From an uncultured Atopobium sp. (lineage in GTDB: Bacteria > Actinomycetota > Coriobacteriia > Coriobacteriales > Atopobiaceae), in contig CAMUON010000001.1 in the NCBI GenBank assembly GCA_947090525.1, forward strand, positions 62,001 through 126,000: a stretch of 64,000 bases of DNA. The letters are read 5' to 3'. Below the pieces are notes generated by a model. That model was not told the DNA's origin. It did no database searches and was given only the letters and a program-made list of their open reading frames with translations. Below are positions 1 through 8,583 of the stretch, piece after piece (position 1 is the first letter of the stretch; each line of letters opens with the position of its first letter). The position numbers and the translations under genes are program-made.

Positions 1-1277
1 CCGAAGAAGCACTTGCCAACCTCGATGAAGACGGTATTGTGCGCATTGGTGCTGAGGTAGGACCTGGAGATATTCTCGTTGGTAAGGTTACCCCTAAGGG
101 TGAGCCTGCGCCTACGCCTGAGCAGCGCCTCATTGCCGCGATCTTTGGTAATCGCGCGCAAGACGTACGTGATACGTCGCTTCGCATGCCTCACGGCGCC
201 TATGGACGCGTGGTCGACGTGGTGCGTTTCGTGCGTCCCGAAGATAAATCCAAAGAAAACGAGCTTCCTCCTGGAGTAAAAGAACTCATCCGCGTCTTTG
301 TCGCGCAGCGCAGAAAGATTCAGCAAGGCGACAAAATCTCGGGTCGTCACGGTAACAAGGGTGTTATTTGTAACGTTTTGCCTGTTGAGGACATGCCTTA
401 TATGGCAGACGGTACGCCTATCGACGTACTTCTCGACCCCTTGGGCGTTCCTTCGCGTATGAACGTAGGTCAGCTTCTCGAGTGCCACTTGGGTTGGGCA
501 GCAAGTCATGGTTACGACGTCAAGACTCCCAATTCCAAGGAAATTGTCGACGGCCCACTCTATGTTTCTACGCCAATTTTCGACGGCGCGACCGATGTCG
601 AGGTACAAGACGCCATCAGACGCACCAATATCAATATGATCAACAAAGCCATGCGCACTTACGGCGAGCAAATGAACACCGCTTTTGTTCCACAGCTCAA
701 TGAGCAGGGCAAAACCACGCTCTATGATGGTCGTACGGGTGAAGCGTTCAAGAGCCCCATCACCGTGGGTACTTCTTACATCCTCAAGCTCGGCCACATG
801 GTCGACGACAAGATCCATGCGCGTTCAACAGGCCCATACTCGCTCGTAACGCAGCAGCCTCTGGGTGGTAAAGCTCAATTTGGTGGCCAGCGCTTTGGTG
901 AGATGGAAGTTTGGGCGCTCTATGCATACGGCGCGTCAAACGTACTGCATGAGCTTATGACCGTAAAATCCGACGACACCAATGGTCGTGTCAAGACGTA
1001 TGAATCCATCGTTAAGGGCGAAAATGCTCCTCGACCTGGTATTCCTGAGTCGTTCAAAGTGTTGGTCAAGGAGATCCGCTCGCTTGCACTCGATATCGAA
1101 CCTATCGTCTACAAGCAAGAAACTGCTCCTCGTCCCGAAGACACGCACGAAAAAGAATCTGCGCTCGACGTATTCTCGAGTGCAGACGGAGCAGATGACC
1201 TCATCGGCGGTTCCACGCTTATTTCTCACAATTCCGATGAAGAACTCATCGGCAACACATCTAAGGATAAGGAGTAG
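1..1277 (+). CDS. rpoB: RNA polymerase beta subunit, C-terminal part (partial)
   Basis: This is the 3' part of rpoB. The reading frame is open from base 3, so the gene begins before the window; the GTG at 39 is an internal codon. About 424 residues are present. They carry the conserved beta-subunit stretches GDKISGRHGNKGV, DGTPIDVLLDPLGVPSRMN and the GGKAQFGGQRFGEMEVWAL region that contacts beta' near the active centre. The subunit forms one pincer of RNA polymerase. An acidic tail of about 50 residues follows the last conserved block. Only 5 bases separate the stop from rpoC, so the two are co-transcribed. Identification is certain; the length of the missing part cannot be seen. Confidence 0.98.
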   Translation, partial: EEALANLDEDGIVRIGAEVGPGDILVGKVTPKGEPAPTPEQRLIAAIFGNRAQDVRDTSLRMPHGAYGRVVDVVRFVRPEDKSKENELPPGVKELIRVFVAQRRKIQQGDKISGRHGNKGVICNVLPVEDMPYMADGTPIDVLLDPLGVPSRMNVGQLLECHLGWAASHGYDVKTPNSKEIVDGPLYVSTPIFDGATDVEVQDAIRRTNINMINKAMRTYGEQMNTAFVPQLNEQGKTTLYDGRTGEAFKSPITVGTSYILKLGHMVDDKIHARSTGPYSLVTQQPLGGKAQFGGQRFGEMEVWALYAYGASNVLHELMTVKSDDTNGRVKTYESIVKGENAPRPGIPESFKVLVKEIRSLALDIEPIVYKQETAPRPEDTHEKESALDVFSSADGADDLIGGSTLISHNSDEELIGNTSKDKE

Positions 1278-1282
1278 CGATC

Positions 1283-4200
1283 GTGGCAGACTTTGATTCC
1301 ACAGATTTCGATGCTATCAAGATTTCGCTCGCCAGTGCTGATGATGTTCGTAGCTGGTCCTATGGCGAAGTCAAGAAAGACGAAACAATCAACTACCGCA
1401 CGCTGAAACCCGAGAAGGACGGTCTTTTCTGCGAAAAGATTTTTGGTCCTGTGAAAGACTGGGAATGCTCCTGCGGTAAATACAAAGGTATCCGCTTTAA
1501 GGGTATCGTGTGTGAGCGCTGTGGTGTAGAAATCACGAGCGCAAAGGTGCGTCGTGAGCGCATGGGTCACATTGAGCTTGCGGCTCCGGTGTCGCACATT
1601 TGGTATTTTAAGAGCCCAGCCACCTTCCCGCTTGCCCGCTTGCTCGACATGAAGAGCAAGGATCTCGAAAAGATCCTCTATTTCGCGTCATACGTGATTA
1701 CCGAGGTCGATAGCGAGGCACGCGATCAGGATGCTGAGGATCTCAAAGAAGAACTCGCGGCTGATCTCGAAGAGCTCGACGCTGAGTGCGAAGACGAAAT
1801 CAAGCGTCTCCGCGCCCAAGGGGAAGTCCCCGAAGGGGAGGAATTCTCCGACGTTGAGCCGCTTGATGAAGACGAAATCGAGCGCGGCATCGTTGACCTT
1901 CGGGAAGAGTACGAAGACGAGAAACGCTTGCGCAAAGAAGCGTTCGACCGCTTTATGCAGCTTGAGCGTCGTGATTTGATTTCAGACGAAGCACTCTTCT
2001 CCGAAATGCGCCGCTACTACAAGATGTACTTCAAGGGCGACATGGGCGCAGGCGCCATCCGCGATTTGCTCCAAAGTGTCGATCTCAAGGCCGAGGCGAA
2101 GGAACTTCGCGCAATTGTTGCGAGCGATGATGCGCAAAAGCAAAAGCGCGAGCGTGCCGTTAAGCGCCTCGAGATTGTGGACGCCTTCCTGAAAGGCGGA
2201 AATGATCCCGCAAACATGATTTTGGACACGATCCCTGTGATCCCGCCCGACCTTCGTCCTATGGTTCAGCTGGATGGTGGACGTTTTGCAGCGTCTGACC
2301 TTAATGACCTGTATCGTCGTGTGATCAACCGCAACAATCGTCTTAAGCGCCTGCTCAACCTGGATGCGCCATCTATCATCGTCAACAACGAAAAGCGCAT
2401 GCTCCAAGAGTCGGTAGACGCTCTCTTTGACAATGGTCGTAGAGGTCGTCCGGTTACCGGACGTGGCGGTCGTCCGCTTAAGTCGTTGGCTGAGTCGCTT
2501 AAAGGTAAGCAGGGCCGTTTCCGCCAAAACTTGCTGGGTAAACGTGTGGACTACTCGGGCCGTTCGGTTATCGTTGTAGACCCGCGTCTTAAGCTTCACC
2601 AGTGCGGTTTGCCTTCCGTTATGGCTCTTGAGCTCTTCAAACCCTTCGTTATGAGACGTCTTGTAGAGCTGAACAAAGCAGAAAACATCAAGGGTGCCAA
2701 GCGCGCCATCGATCGCGGAAGCGCGGTTGTATGGGATATCCTCGACGAGGTTATTCGCGGACGTCTTGTGCTCCTCAACCGTGCACCTACCTTGCACCGC
2801 CTCTCTATTCAGGCCTTTGAGCCCGTGCTCGTAGAGGGTAAGGCCATTCACCTTCACCCGCTCGTATGCGCGCCGTTCAACGCCGACTTCGACGGTGACC
2901 AGATGTCGGTACACGTTCCTCTTTCTACGCAAGCTCAGACCGAGGCACGCGTCCTTATGCTTTCGAGCAACAATCTGCGCTCGCCTGCGTCGGGTAAGGT
3001 TTTGAATATTCCGTCGCAAGACATGGTCTTTGGTGTGTATTACCTCACGACCGAAAAGACTGATCTTCCTGGTGAGGGTAGGGTATTTGGTGGCTTTAGC
3101 CAAGCACTTGCGCACTTCAATTCAGCCGGTAATATCGACATTCAGGCAAAGATTTTCGTGCGCCTCAATGCTTCTGATGCCAATGACACCGAGGGTGACA
3201 AGCCTGTCTTTAGGACTTACTCCGCTCGCGGCAAGCTTGAGACGATCGATCTCTCGGGCGATTCTGTGCGCTTTGAGACCACGATCGGCCGTATTATTGT
3301 GAACCGTCAGTGCTTGCCTGCTGATTATCCATTTATGAACTTCAAGATGGTCAAGGCAGATATCGCAACGCTCGTTAATGATTGCTGCGACCGCTACACG
3401 CTTTCGCAGGTAGAGCCTATCCTCGACGCCATTAAGCACGTTGGTTTCCACTACGCCACCCGCGCTGGCCTTACCGTTTCGGTGTGGGACGCAGTGATTC
3501 CAGAGGACAAGCCTGAGCTTTTGGAAGCTGCTCAGTCCAAGGTAGACGAGATTAACGAATACTACGAAGACGGCTTCTTGTCCGAGCGCGAGCGCCACAG
3601 CGAAGTTATTAACGTGTGGACCGATTGCACCGAGCGCTTGGGTTCTGAAATGCTCGAGGGCTTTAGCGACGACAACCCCATCTACATGATGGCCGACTCC
3701 GGAGCTCGTGGTTCCAAGACGCAGCTTCGCCAGCTCGCTGGTATGCGTGGTCTTATGGCCGACATGAGTGGTGATACCATCGACCTTCCTATTAAGGCAA
3801 ACTTCCGCGAGGGACTTGAGCCGCTTGAATACTTCATTTCTACCTACGGCGCACGTAAGGGCCTCGTAGATACGGCAAGCCACACGTCTGACTCTGGTTA
3901 CTTGACGCGTCGTTTGGTAGACGTTGCGCAAGACGTTATCGTTCGTGAGGAAGACTGCGGCACGCAAGACGGCGTGAAGTACCGCCTGATCAAGGCGGGC
4001 GAAAGCGACGTCGACGGCGATCTTATTGGTCGTTGCATACTTGAGGATATTCTCGATCCTAAAACAGGCGAGGTCCTCTTTAAGAAAGATGATTACATTG
4101 CATCCAAGGATGATTTGCGTCGTCTCGTGGATGCGGGCCTCAAGACGGTGGACTTGCGCGCACTCCTTACCTGCCGTGCTCGTTATGGTGTGTGCCAGAA

Positions 4201-5734
4201 ATGCTACGGCTGGGATCTTTCTACCCGTCGTCCGGTAAATATCGGTACGTCGGTGGGTATTATCGCAGCTCAATCCATTGGTGAGCCCGGTACTCAGCTG
4301 ACCATGCGTACCATTCACTCCGGTGGTGTTGCAGGTGCTGAGGATATTACGCAAGGTCTCCCAACGGTTGCACGTATGTTCGACGTTGTTGGCAATGTTA
4401 ACGAAAAGATTTTGGGTCGTGAAGCAGATCTCGCAGCGTTTGGCGGTATTTTGCACATCACGCCTGAGCAAACTGAGTATCAAATCAGCATCACCGATGC
4501 AGACGATGCAACAAAGATTCTTGCACAATGGAGAGTTCCTGCATCCGTTCGCTTTATGCCTGGTATCGAGGATGGTTGCGAAGTGAATCCGGGCGATCAG
4601 ATCACGCGCGGCTTTGTCAACTTCCGCGTGCTCAGAAGCCTTACCGGCATCGAAGAGACGATGCATACCTTCGTCAAGTCCGTAAAGGATGTATATACGT
4701 CGCAAGGTGTAGATTTGAACGACAAACACATCGAGGTTATCGCACGTCAGATGCTGCGTCGTGTTCAGATCACCAATCCTGGCGATTCCAACTATCTGCT
4801 GGGACAATACGTCGATCGTTACGTCTTTGCAGATACGGTGGCAAAGATTTGTGCAGAAGGCGGCAAAGCGCCTGAAGCAGAGGCTGTGATCCTGGGTACC
4901 CTTAAGGTTGCTTCTTCCATCGATTCGTGGCTCTCGAGTGCATCCTTCATCCGCACTGCCGGCGTTCTCACCGAAAGCGCTATCAAGGGTGAAGTGGACC
5001 ACCTGCTCGACCTTAAGTCCAATGTTATCGCCGGCAAGAAGATTCCTGCAGGTACGGGTCTCAAAGCCTACGACGACGTCAATCTTACCTGGCGCGGCCG
5101 CGACGTGGACGGACCTTCGGCACCCAACGCCAAGACGCTTCCCGATTGGGCTCCCGATAGCCTCAAAGCTCTTGAGGACAAGCTGCCCAAGCAGCTCGAC
5201 TGGATCGGAGACGACTTCTCCGGAAACGGCGTCTATTCCAAGAATGGTCGCTCGCTGTCTTCCGAAGACGCCAAGCTCTATCTCTTCGATGACCTGGGCG
5301 TGTCTCAGCGCTGGACCAACAAGTTTAGCGAAGTGGGCATCGAGACCGTGGGTGACCTTATCGGCAAGACCGAAGATGAGCTTCTGCGCATCGACGGCAT
5401 TGGCGCAAAAGCGATCGAAGAGCTCCGCGAGGGCTTGGAGGCGCGTAACCTTCTCTACATCCTTGAGCCCGATGAGGACGAAGCAGATAGCGAAGACCTC
5501 TCGCAGCTCTTGAACATGGTCTTCTCGCCCGATCCCGACAACGACATTATGCTGGGTACGGCCGCTCCTGCAACGCATACCTTCTCTGAGGATGAGTTTA
5601 TCGGCGGTCACGAGGACGGCGATAGCGAAAGCGAGAACTCGGGCGTTATCAACGAGGATCTCGACTCGCTGGGTGATTTGCTCTCCAGCGTTATGAAGCA
5701 GGACAGCAAGGAGTCTGAAGACGAAGAAGAGTAG
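1283..5734 (+). CDS. rpoC: RNA polymerase beta' subunit with C-terminal alpha-CTD-like domain
   Basis: Beta' subunit, 1483 residues, GTG start 5 bases after the rpoB stop. Visible parts in order: N-terminal zinc ribbon (Cys62, 64, 77, 80); a long acidic coiled-coil insertion at about 145-255, of the kind seen in Actinobacteria; the catalytic NADFDGDQM motif near 533-541 that holds the active-site magnesium; the second cysteine cluster from about 891 to 975; and the trigger-loop region with QSIGEPGTQLTMRT. After the normal C-terminal sequence there is an extra segment at about 1333-1395 (VGIETVGDLIGKTEDELLRI followed by DGIGAKAIEELREGLEA). It resembles the helix-hairpin-helix domain at the end of the alpha subunit. 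An acidic tail of about 85 residues ends the protein. The gene is intact. Confidence 0.98.
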   Translation: MADFDSTDFDAIKISLASADDVRSWSYGEVKKDETINYRTLKPEKDGLFCEKIFGPVKDWECSCGKYKGIRFKGIVCERCGVEITSAKVRRERMGHIELAAPVSHIWYFKSPATFPLARLLDMKSKDLEKILYFASYVITEVDSEARDQDAEDLKEELAADLEELDAECEDEIKRLRAQGEVPEGEEFSDVEPLDEDEIERGIVDLREEYEDEKRLRKEAFDRFMQLERRDLISDEALFSEMRRYYKMYFKGDMGAGAIRDLLQSVDLKAEAKELRAIVASDDAQKQKRERAVKRLEIVDAFLKGGNDPANMILDTIPVIPPDLRPMVQLDGGRFAASDLNDLYRRVINRNNRLKRLLNLDAPSIIVNNEKRMLQESVDALFDNGRRGRPVTGRGGRPLKSLAESLKGKQGRFRQNLLGKRVDYSGRSVIVVDPRLKLHQCGLPSVMALELFKPFVMRRLVELNKAENIKGAKRAIDRGSAVVWDILDEVIRGRLVLLNRAPTLHRLSIQAFEPVLVEGKAIHLHPLVCAPFNADFDGDQMSVHVPLSTQAQTEARVLMLSSNNLRSPASGKVLNIPSQDMVFGVYYLTTEKTDLPGEGRVFGGFSQALAHFNSAGNIDIQAKIFVRLNASDANDTEGDKPVFRTYSARGKLETIDLSGDSVRFETTIGRIIVNRQCLPADYPFMNFKMVKADIATLVNDCCDRYTLSQVEPILDAIKHVGFHYATRAGLTVSVWDAVIPEDKPELLEAAQSKVDEINEYYEDGFLSERERHSEVINVWTDCTERLGSEMLEGFSDDNPIYMMADSGARGSKTQLRQLAGMRGLMADMSGDTIDLPIKANFREGLEPLEYFISTYGARKGLVDTASHTSDSGYLTRRLVDVAQDVIVREEDCGTQDGVKYRLIKAGESDVDGDLIGRCILEDILDPKTGEVLFKKDDYIASKDDLRRLVDAGLKTVDLRALLTCRARYGVCQKCYGWDLSTRRPVNIGTSVGIIAAQSIGEPGTQLTMRTIHSGGVAGAEDITQGLPTVARMFDVVGNVNEKILGREADLAAFGGILHITPEQTEYQISITDADDATKILAQWRVPASVRFMPGIEDGCEVNPGDQITRGFVNFRVLRSLTGIEETMHTFVKSVKDVYTSQGVDLNDKHIEVIARQMLRRVQITNPGDSNYLLGQYVDRYVFADTVAKICAEGGKAPEAEAVILGTLKVASSIDSWLSSASFIRTAGVLTESAIKGEVDHLLDLKSNVIAGKKIPAGTGLKAYDDVNLTWRGRDVDGPSAPNAKTLPDWAPDSLKALEDKLPKQLDWIGDDFSGNGVYSKNGRSLSSEDAKLYLFDDLGVSQRWTNKFSEVGIETVGDLIGKTEDELLRIDGIGAKAIEELREGLEARNLLYILEPDEDEADSEDLSQLLNMVFSPDPDNDIMLGTAAPATHTFSEDEFIGGHEDGDSESENSGVINEDLDSLGDLLSSVMKQDSKESEDEEE

Positions 5735-5768
5735 TTTTCTCTTTGCCTCGCACATGATTTGTATAATA

Positions 5769-5798
5769 AAGGCAGCTTGCATATGCAGGCTGCCTTTT
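5769..5798 (+). terminator. Rho-independent terminator of rpoBC
   Basis: A perfect stem AGGCAGC/GCTGCCT, with a further TGCATATGCA palindrome in its loop, is followed by TTTTT. It lies 34 bases after the rpoC stop. Confidence 0.85.
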
Positions 5799-5850
5799 TG
5801 CGTGCGTAGGCTGCGCGTGCGGGTGCGGCCGTGTGTGCAAGCGCTTGCGC

Positions 5851-5962
5851 GAGAATTTGCAGATGAGAATTTGTACATGAGGATTTGTGCATGAGGTTTT
5901 ATATGCGGGGTTTTATACGCAAAGATTTGTGCGTGCTCTGTTATACGGGCTGTCTTATGTGA
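5851..5962. repeat. Degenerate 14-bp tandem repeat in the rpoC-methyltransferase gap
   Basis: Eight consecutive 14-base units can be laid out from 5851. The first three (GAGAATTTGCAGAT, GAGAATTTGTACAT, GAGGATTTGTGCAT) are very alike, and later ones drift towards GAGGTTTTATATGC-type units. The gap (5735-6124) also holds a direct repeat ATGATCGGTAG(T/C)TGC at 6007 and 6031. I see no gene and no convincing promoter in it. Confidence 0.6.
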
Positions 5963-6124
5963 AATAAGTTATATATGGGTAACAAATTTGGGTAAGATAG
6001 ATAAAAATGATCGGTAGTTGCTCGCTAAACATGATCGGTAGCTGCGATGCGCATTCGTGAAGTTTAGCCGAATTCGATACAGTTATCCTCAATTGTCTCA
6101 GCTGCTCGTCTCTAAGGAGTTCTC

Positions 6125-6919
6125 ATGCCTCAAACTGCTCGCTTCGAAGATAAAAAGATTCAGGATGTTCCTGGGCACTGGTTGCTCGCGCGCCTCGGAA
6201 AACGTGTGCTAAGACCTGGTGGGCTTGCGCTTACCCAAGATGCGCTTGCCCACGCAGAGATCGAGGGCAAGGAGGTCGTGGAGCTTGCCTGCGGCATTGG
6301 AAGAACGGCTGAGGAAATTCTTACGCACGCGCCCAAACGCTATACGGGCATCGACGCGAATCCCGACTCGGTTTCAATCGTGCGTGCGCTTGTAGGTGCG
6401 AAAGGGAGCTGCGTGCTTGGGCGCGCCGAAGAAACTGGACTTCCGGATGCTTCTTGCGATGTGTGCGTGTGTGAGGCCATGCTTACCATGCAAACGCCCG
6501 CAAACAAGCGCAAGATTTTGCAGGAAATCACGCGTATCCTTCGTCCTGGCGGATTGTTTGTAAGTCATGAGCTGGGTCTTTCGCCTGATTCCTTGGATCC
6601 TCAGCTTGAGAAAGAAATTCAGGCGGATATTTCTCGTGCAATTCGTGTAAACGCAAAACCATTGCGCGCTCAGGCTTGGCAGGAGCTGCTTGAAGAAGCA
6701 GGCCTAAAGCCCCTGTGGACCCGCAGTGCTCCGATGGATCTTTTGAACCCCAAGCGTGTTCTTGCGGATGAGGGCTTGCCGCGCATGCTTCACATTATCT
6801 GGAACGTCCTTACGATCCCGGGAGCGCGAGCGCGTGTTATGGAAATGCGCGCGGCGTTTATGCGCAACCACGATCATCTTGCAGGTATTGCGTTTGTCGC
6901 GCAAAAGCCACGTAACTAA
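6125..6919 (+). CDS. Class I SAM-dependent methyltransferase
   Basis: Predicted 264-residue methyltransferase, ATG start with AAGGAG 6 bases upstream. The Rossmann-type SAM-binding core is visible: motif I VVELACGIGRTAEEIL at about 58-73, an acidic residue after the second strand (GIDANPDSV), then LGRAEETGLPDASCD and the motif with ILRPGGLFVSHELG. This is the Methyltransf_11/25 arrangement used for small molecules, lipids or quinones. The substrate cannot be read from the sequence. It is followed 19 bases later by a cupin gene on the same strand, probably the same transcript. It stands alone between rpoC and the str operon, with its own upstream gap of nearly 400 bases. Confidence 0.85.
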   Translation: MPQTARFEDKKIQDVPGHWLLARLGKRVLRPGGLALTQDALAHAEIEGKEVVELACGIGRTAEEILTHAPKRYTGIDANPDSVSIVRALVGAKGSCVLGRAEETGLPDASCDVCVCEAMLTMQTPANKRKILQEITRILRPGGLFVSHELGLSPDSLDPQLEKEIQADISRAIRVNAKPLRAQAWQELLEEAGLKPLWTRSAPMDLLNPKRVLADEGLPRMLHIIWNVLTIPGARARVMEMRAAFMRNHDHLAGIAFVAQKPRN

Positions 6920-6938
6920 GTGAACAAAGGAGAGTAGT

Positions 6939-7319
6939 ATGCCTGATACAAACCCAAGTGCGCGCCCCGCGCAGGCTCAAAACACCAAGCCTCAAAAAGA
7001 TGCCGGAAGCTCCGAGGCGTTGGTGGGCGTTCTTGCACATACTGCGTGCGTAGAAGATAGCATTCTGTCCAAGGTGCCTCTTGAGAATGATGTGCTGCAG
7101 CTGACGCTCCTTGCCATTGCGAAAGGCCAAGCGCTTTCTGAGCACACATCGCCTAAAGCGGTAGTTGCAACCGTTCTCGACGGTGAACTTGAATTCATAG
7201 TCGAGGGGAAGAAATATGACATGCACGCAGGTGATAGCGTGTATTTAGCACCTGGTGCTGTGCATGCGCTCACGGCTACCAAGGACACGCGTCTGCAGCT
7301 TGTAATGGTTAATTGCTAA
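6939..7319 (+). CDS. Small cupin-domain protein
   Basis: Predicted 126-residue protein with one cupin (double-stranded beta-helix) domain over about residues 45-122. The typical conserved pattern is present: SEHTSPKAVVATVLDGELEF for the first motif, and HAGDSVYLAPGAVHALTA for the second with its proline and histidine. The first 35 residues are polar and probably disordered. GGAG lies 8 bases before the ATG. The gene follows the methyltransferase by 19 bases. Proteins of this size are metal-dependent enzymes or sensors of small ligands; the family alone does not tell which. A histidine-poor first motif makes metal binding uncertain. Confidence 0.8.
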   Translation: MPDTNPSARPAQAQNTKPQKDAGSSEALVGVLAHTACVEDSILSKVPLENDVLQLTLLAIAKGQALSEHTSPKAVVATVLDGELEFIVEGKKYDMHAGDSVYLAPGAVHALTATKDTRLQLVMVNC

Positions 7320-7398
7320 CTAGCTCGCTGCGTAGTCTTTTTATAGAGCTTTCTATAGAGTTGTTGTGAAGTATAGATACGCCCGGCTAAGCGTACTT

Positions 7399-7427
7399 TT
7401 GACAACAGGACTTTTTCGGCGTAAAAT
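7399..7427 (+). promoter_or_regulatory. Sigma70-type promoter of the str operon
   Basis: TTGACA at 7399-7404 and TAAAAT at 7422-7427 are separated by exactly 17 bases, a near-consensus promoter. Transcription would begin near 7434 and leave a leader of about 200 bases before rpsL. The leader contains a GGTGCTCGCGCACC hairpin near 7582 and no gene that I can support; the longer in-frame extension of rpsL through it has no ribosome binding site or family similarity. Confidence 0.75.
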
Positions 7428-7632
7428 TCCTACGCTTATGAAAAAATACAGGCAGATGCTCTTGCGTTTACGAGAGTTTTTGAGAAGTATTGGCTACAGA
7501 AACATCTACTTCTCCCAAGATTTGCCTGTTCGTAAGCCTCATCGACAATCAAAGACGGTGGTGCTGCACAGTCTTGGATACATAGGTGCTCGCGCACCGC
7601 TATTCTATATTGTTCTAGTAAGGAGAAGAGCT

Positions 7633-8007
7633 TTGCCTACAATCAATCAGCTCGTTCGCGAGGGACGCGTTTCTCACAAAGCAAAGAGCAAAAATGCCGC
7701 CCTCCAGCACAACCCCCAAAAGCGTGGCGTATGCACGCGTGTGTTTACCACTACGCCTAAAAAACCAAACTCTGCACTTCGTAAGGTTGCTCGTGTCCGC
7801 CTGGTAAACGGTATCGAAGTCACCGCTTACATCCCAGGTGAGGGCCACAACCTTCAAGAGCACTCCATCGTTCTTATCCGCGGTGGCCGTGTTCGCGACC
7901 TTCCTGGTGTTCGTTACAAGATCGTTCGTGGCGCGTACGACTGCGCGGCAGTTCAAGATCGTAAAAAGGCTCGTTCACGTTACGGCGCTAAGCGTCCTAA
8001 GGAATAA
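7633..8007 (+). CDS. rpsL: 30S ribosomal protein S12
   Basis: S12, 124 residues, part of the decoding centre of the small subunit. The TTG at 7633 is chosen because TAAGGAGAAG lies just upstream and because the protein then begins MPTINQLVREGR like other S12 proteins; the open frame reaches back to 7366 but that part is leader. The conserved TTTPKKPNSALRK loop and YIPGEGHNLQEHS are intact. Lys43 is kept, but position 88 (codon CGC at 7894-7896) is arginine in GGRVRDLPG, where most bacteria have lysine. First gene of the str operon (rpsL-rpsG-fusA). Confidence 0.98.
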   Translation: MPTINQLVREGRVSHKAKSKNAALQHNPQKRGVCTRVFTTTPKKPNSALRKVARVRLVNGIEVTAYIPGEGHNLQEHSIVLIRGGRVRDLPGVRYKIVRGAYDCAAVQDRKKARSRYGAKRPKE

Positions 8008-8070
8008 GCTCACCCATCTTGATCAATCGCAACTCTTTTGCCTTCGGCAAAAGAAGTAAAGGAGTACATT

Positions 8071-8541
8071 ATGCCGCGTCGTTCAGCTGCCGTCCGCAGA
8101 GAAGTAATGCCGGACGCTGTTTACAACAATCGTCTTGTTACACAACTTATCAACAAAGTCCTGCTTAACGGCAAAAAAGCCACTGCAGAGCGCATCGTTT
8201 ATGGCGCCTTCGATCTCATCAAAGAGGCGCAGGACCAAGACGCTCTTGCCGTCTTCAAAAAAGCTATGGACAATGTTCGTCCTACGCTTGAGGTCAAGCC
8301 TAAGCGTGTTGGTGGTGCTACCTACCAAGTTCCTATGGAAGTCAATTCTCGTCGTGCAACGACCTTGGCTATCCGCTGGCTCGTCACCTTCTCACGCGCC
8401 CGCAAGGAAAAGACCATGGCAGAGCGCCTTGCGCACGAAATCATGGATTCCGCAAACGGTGTGGGTTCTTCTGTTAAGCGCCGTGAGGACCTCTTCAAGA
8501 TGGCAGAGGCCAACCGTGCCTTCTCGCACTATCGTTTCTAA
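8071..8541 (+). CDS. rpsG: 30S ribosomal protein S7
   Basis: S7, 156 residues, the primary protein that nucleates folding of the 3' domain of 16S rRNA and lines the exit site. The ATG at 8071 is preferred over the upstream start at 8038 because AAAGGAG lies 6 bases before it and the protein then begins MPRRSAAVRREV as in the family. The conserved RVGGATYQVPMEV and ARKEKTMAERLA blocks are present. Second gene of the str operon, 63 bases after rpsL and 42 before fusA. Length is normal and nothing is missing. Confidence 0.98.
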   Translation: MPRRSAAVRREVMPDAVYNNRLVTQLINKVLLNGKKATAERIVYGAFDLIKEAQDQDALAVFKKAMDNVRPTLEVKPKRVGGATYQVPMEVNSRRATTLAIRWLVTFSRARKEKTMAERLAHEIMDSANGVGSSVKRREDLFKMAEANRAFSHYRF

Positions 8542-8583
8542 AAAAGTAGTCACTATTAGTCACTATTAGGAAAGTAGTTATAG

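Noticed and set aside
3122..5878. 918-codon open frame on the strand opposite rpoC
   Set aside because: It is fully antisense to the conserved rpoC frame, resembles no family and is a codon-bias shadow.
7366..7632. N-terminal extension of rpsL by 89 codons
   Set aside because: It has no similarity to S12, and the strong promoter at 7399 lies within it. The TTG at 7633 has a good ribosome binding site.
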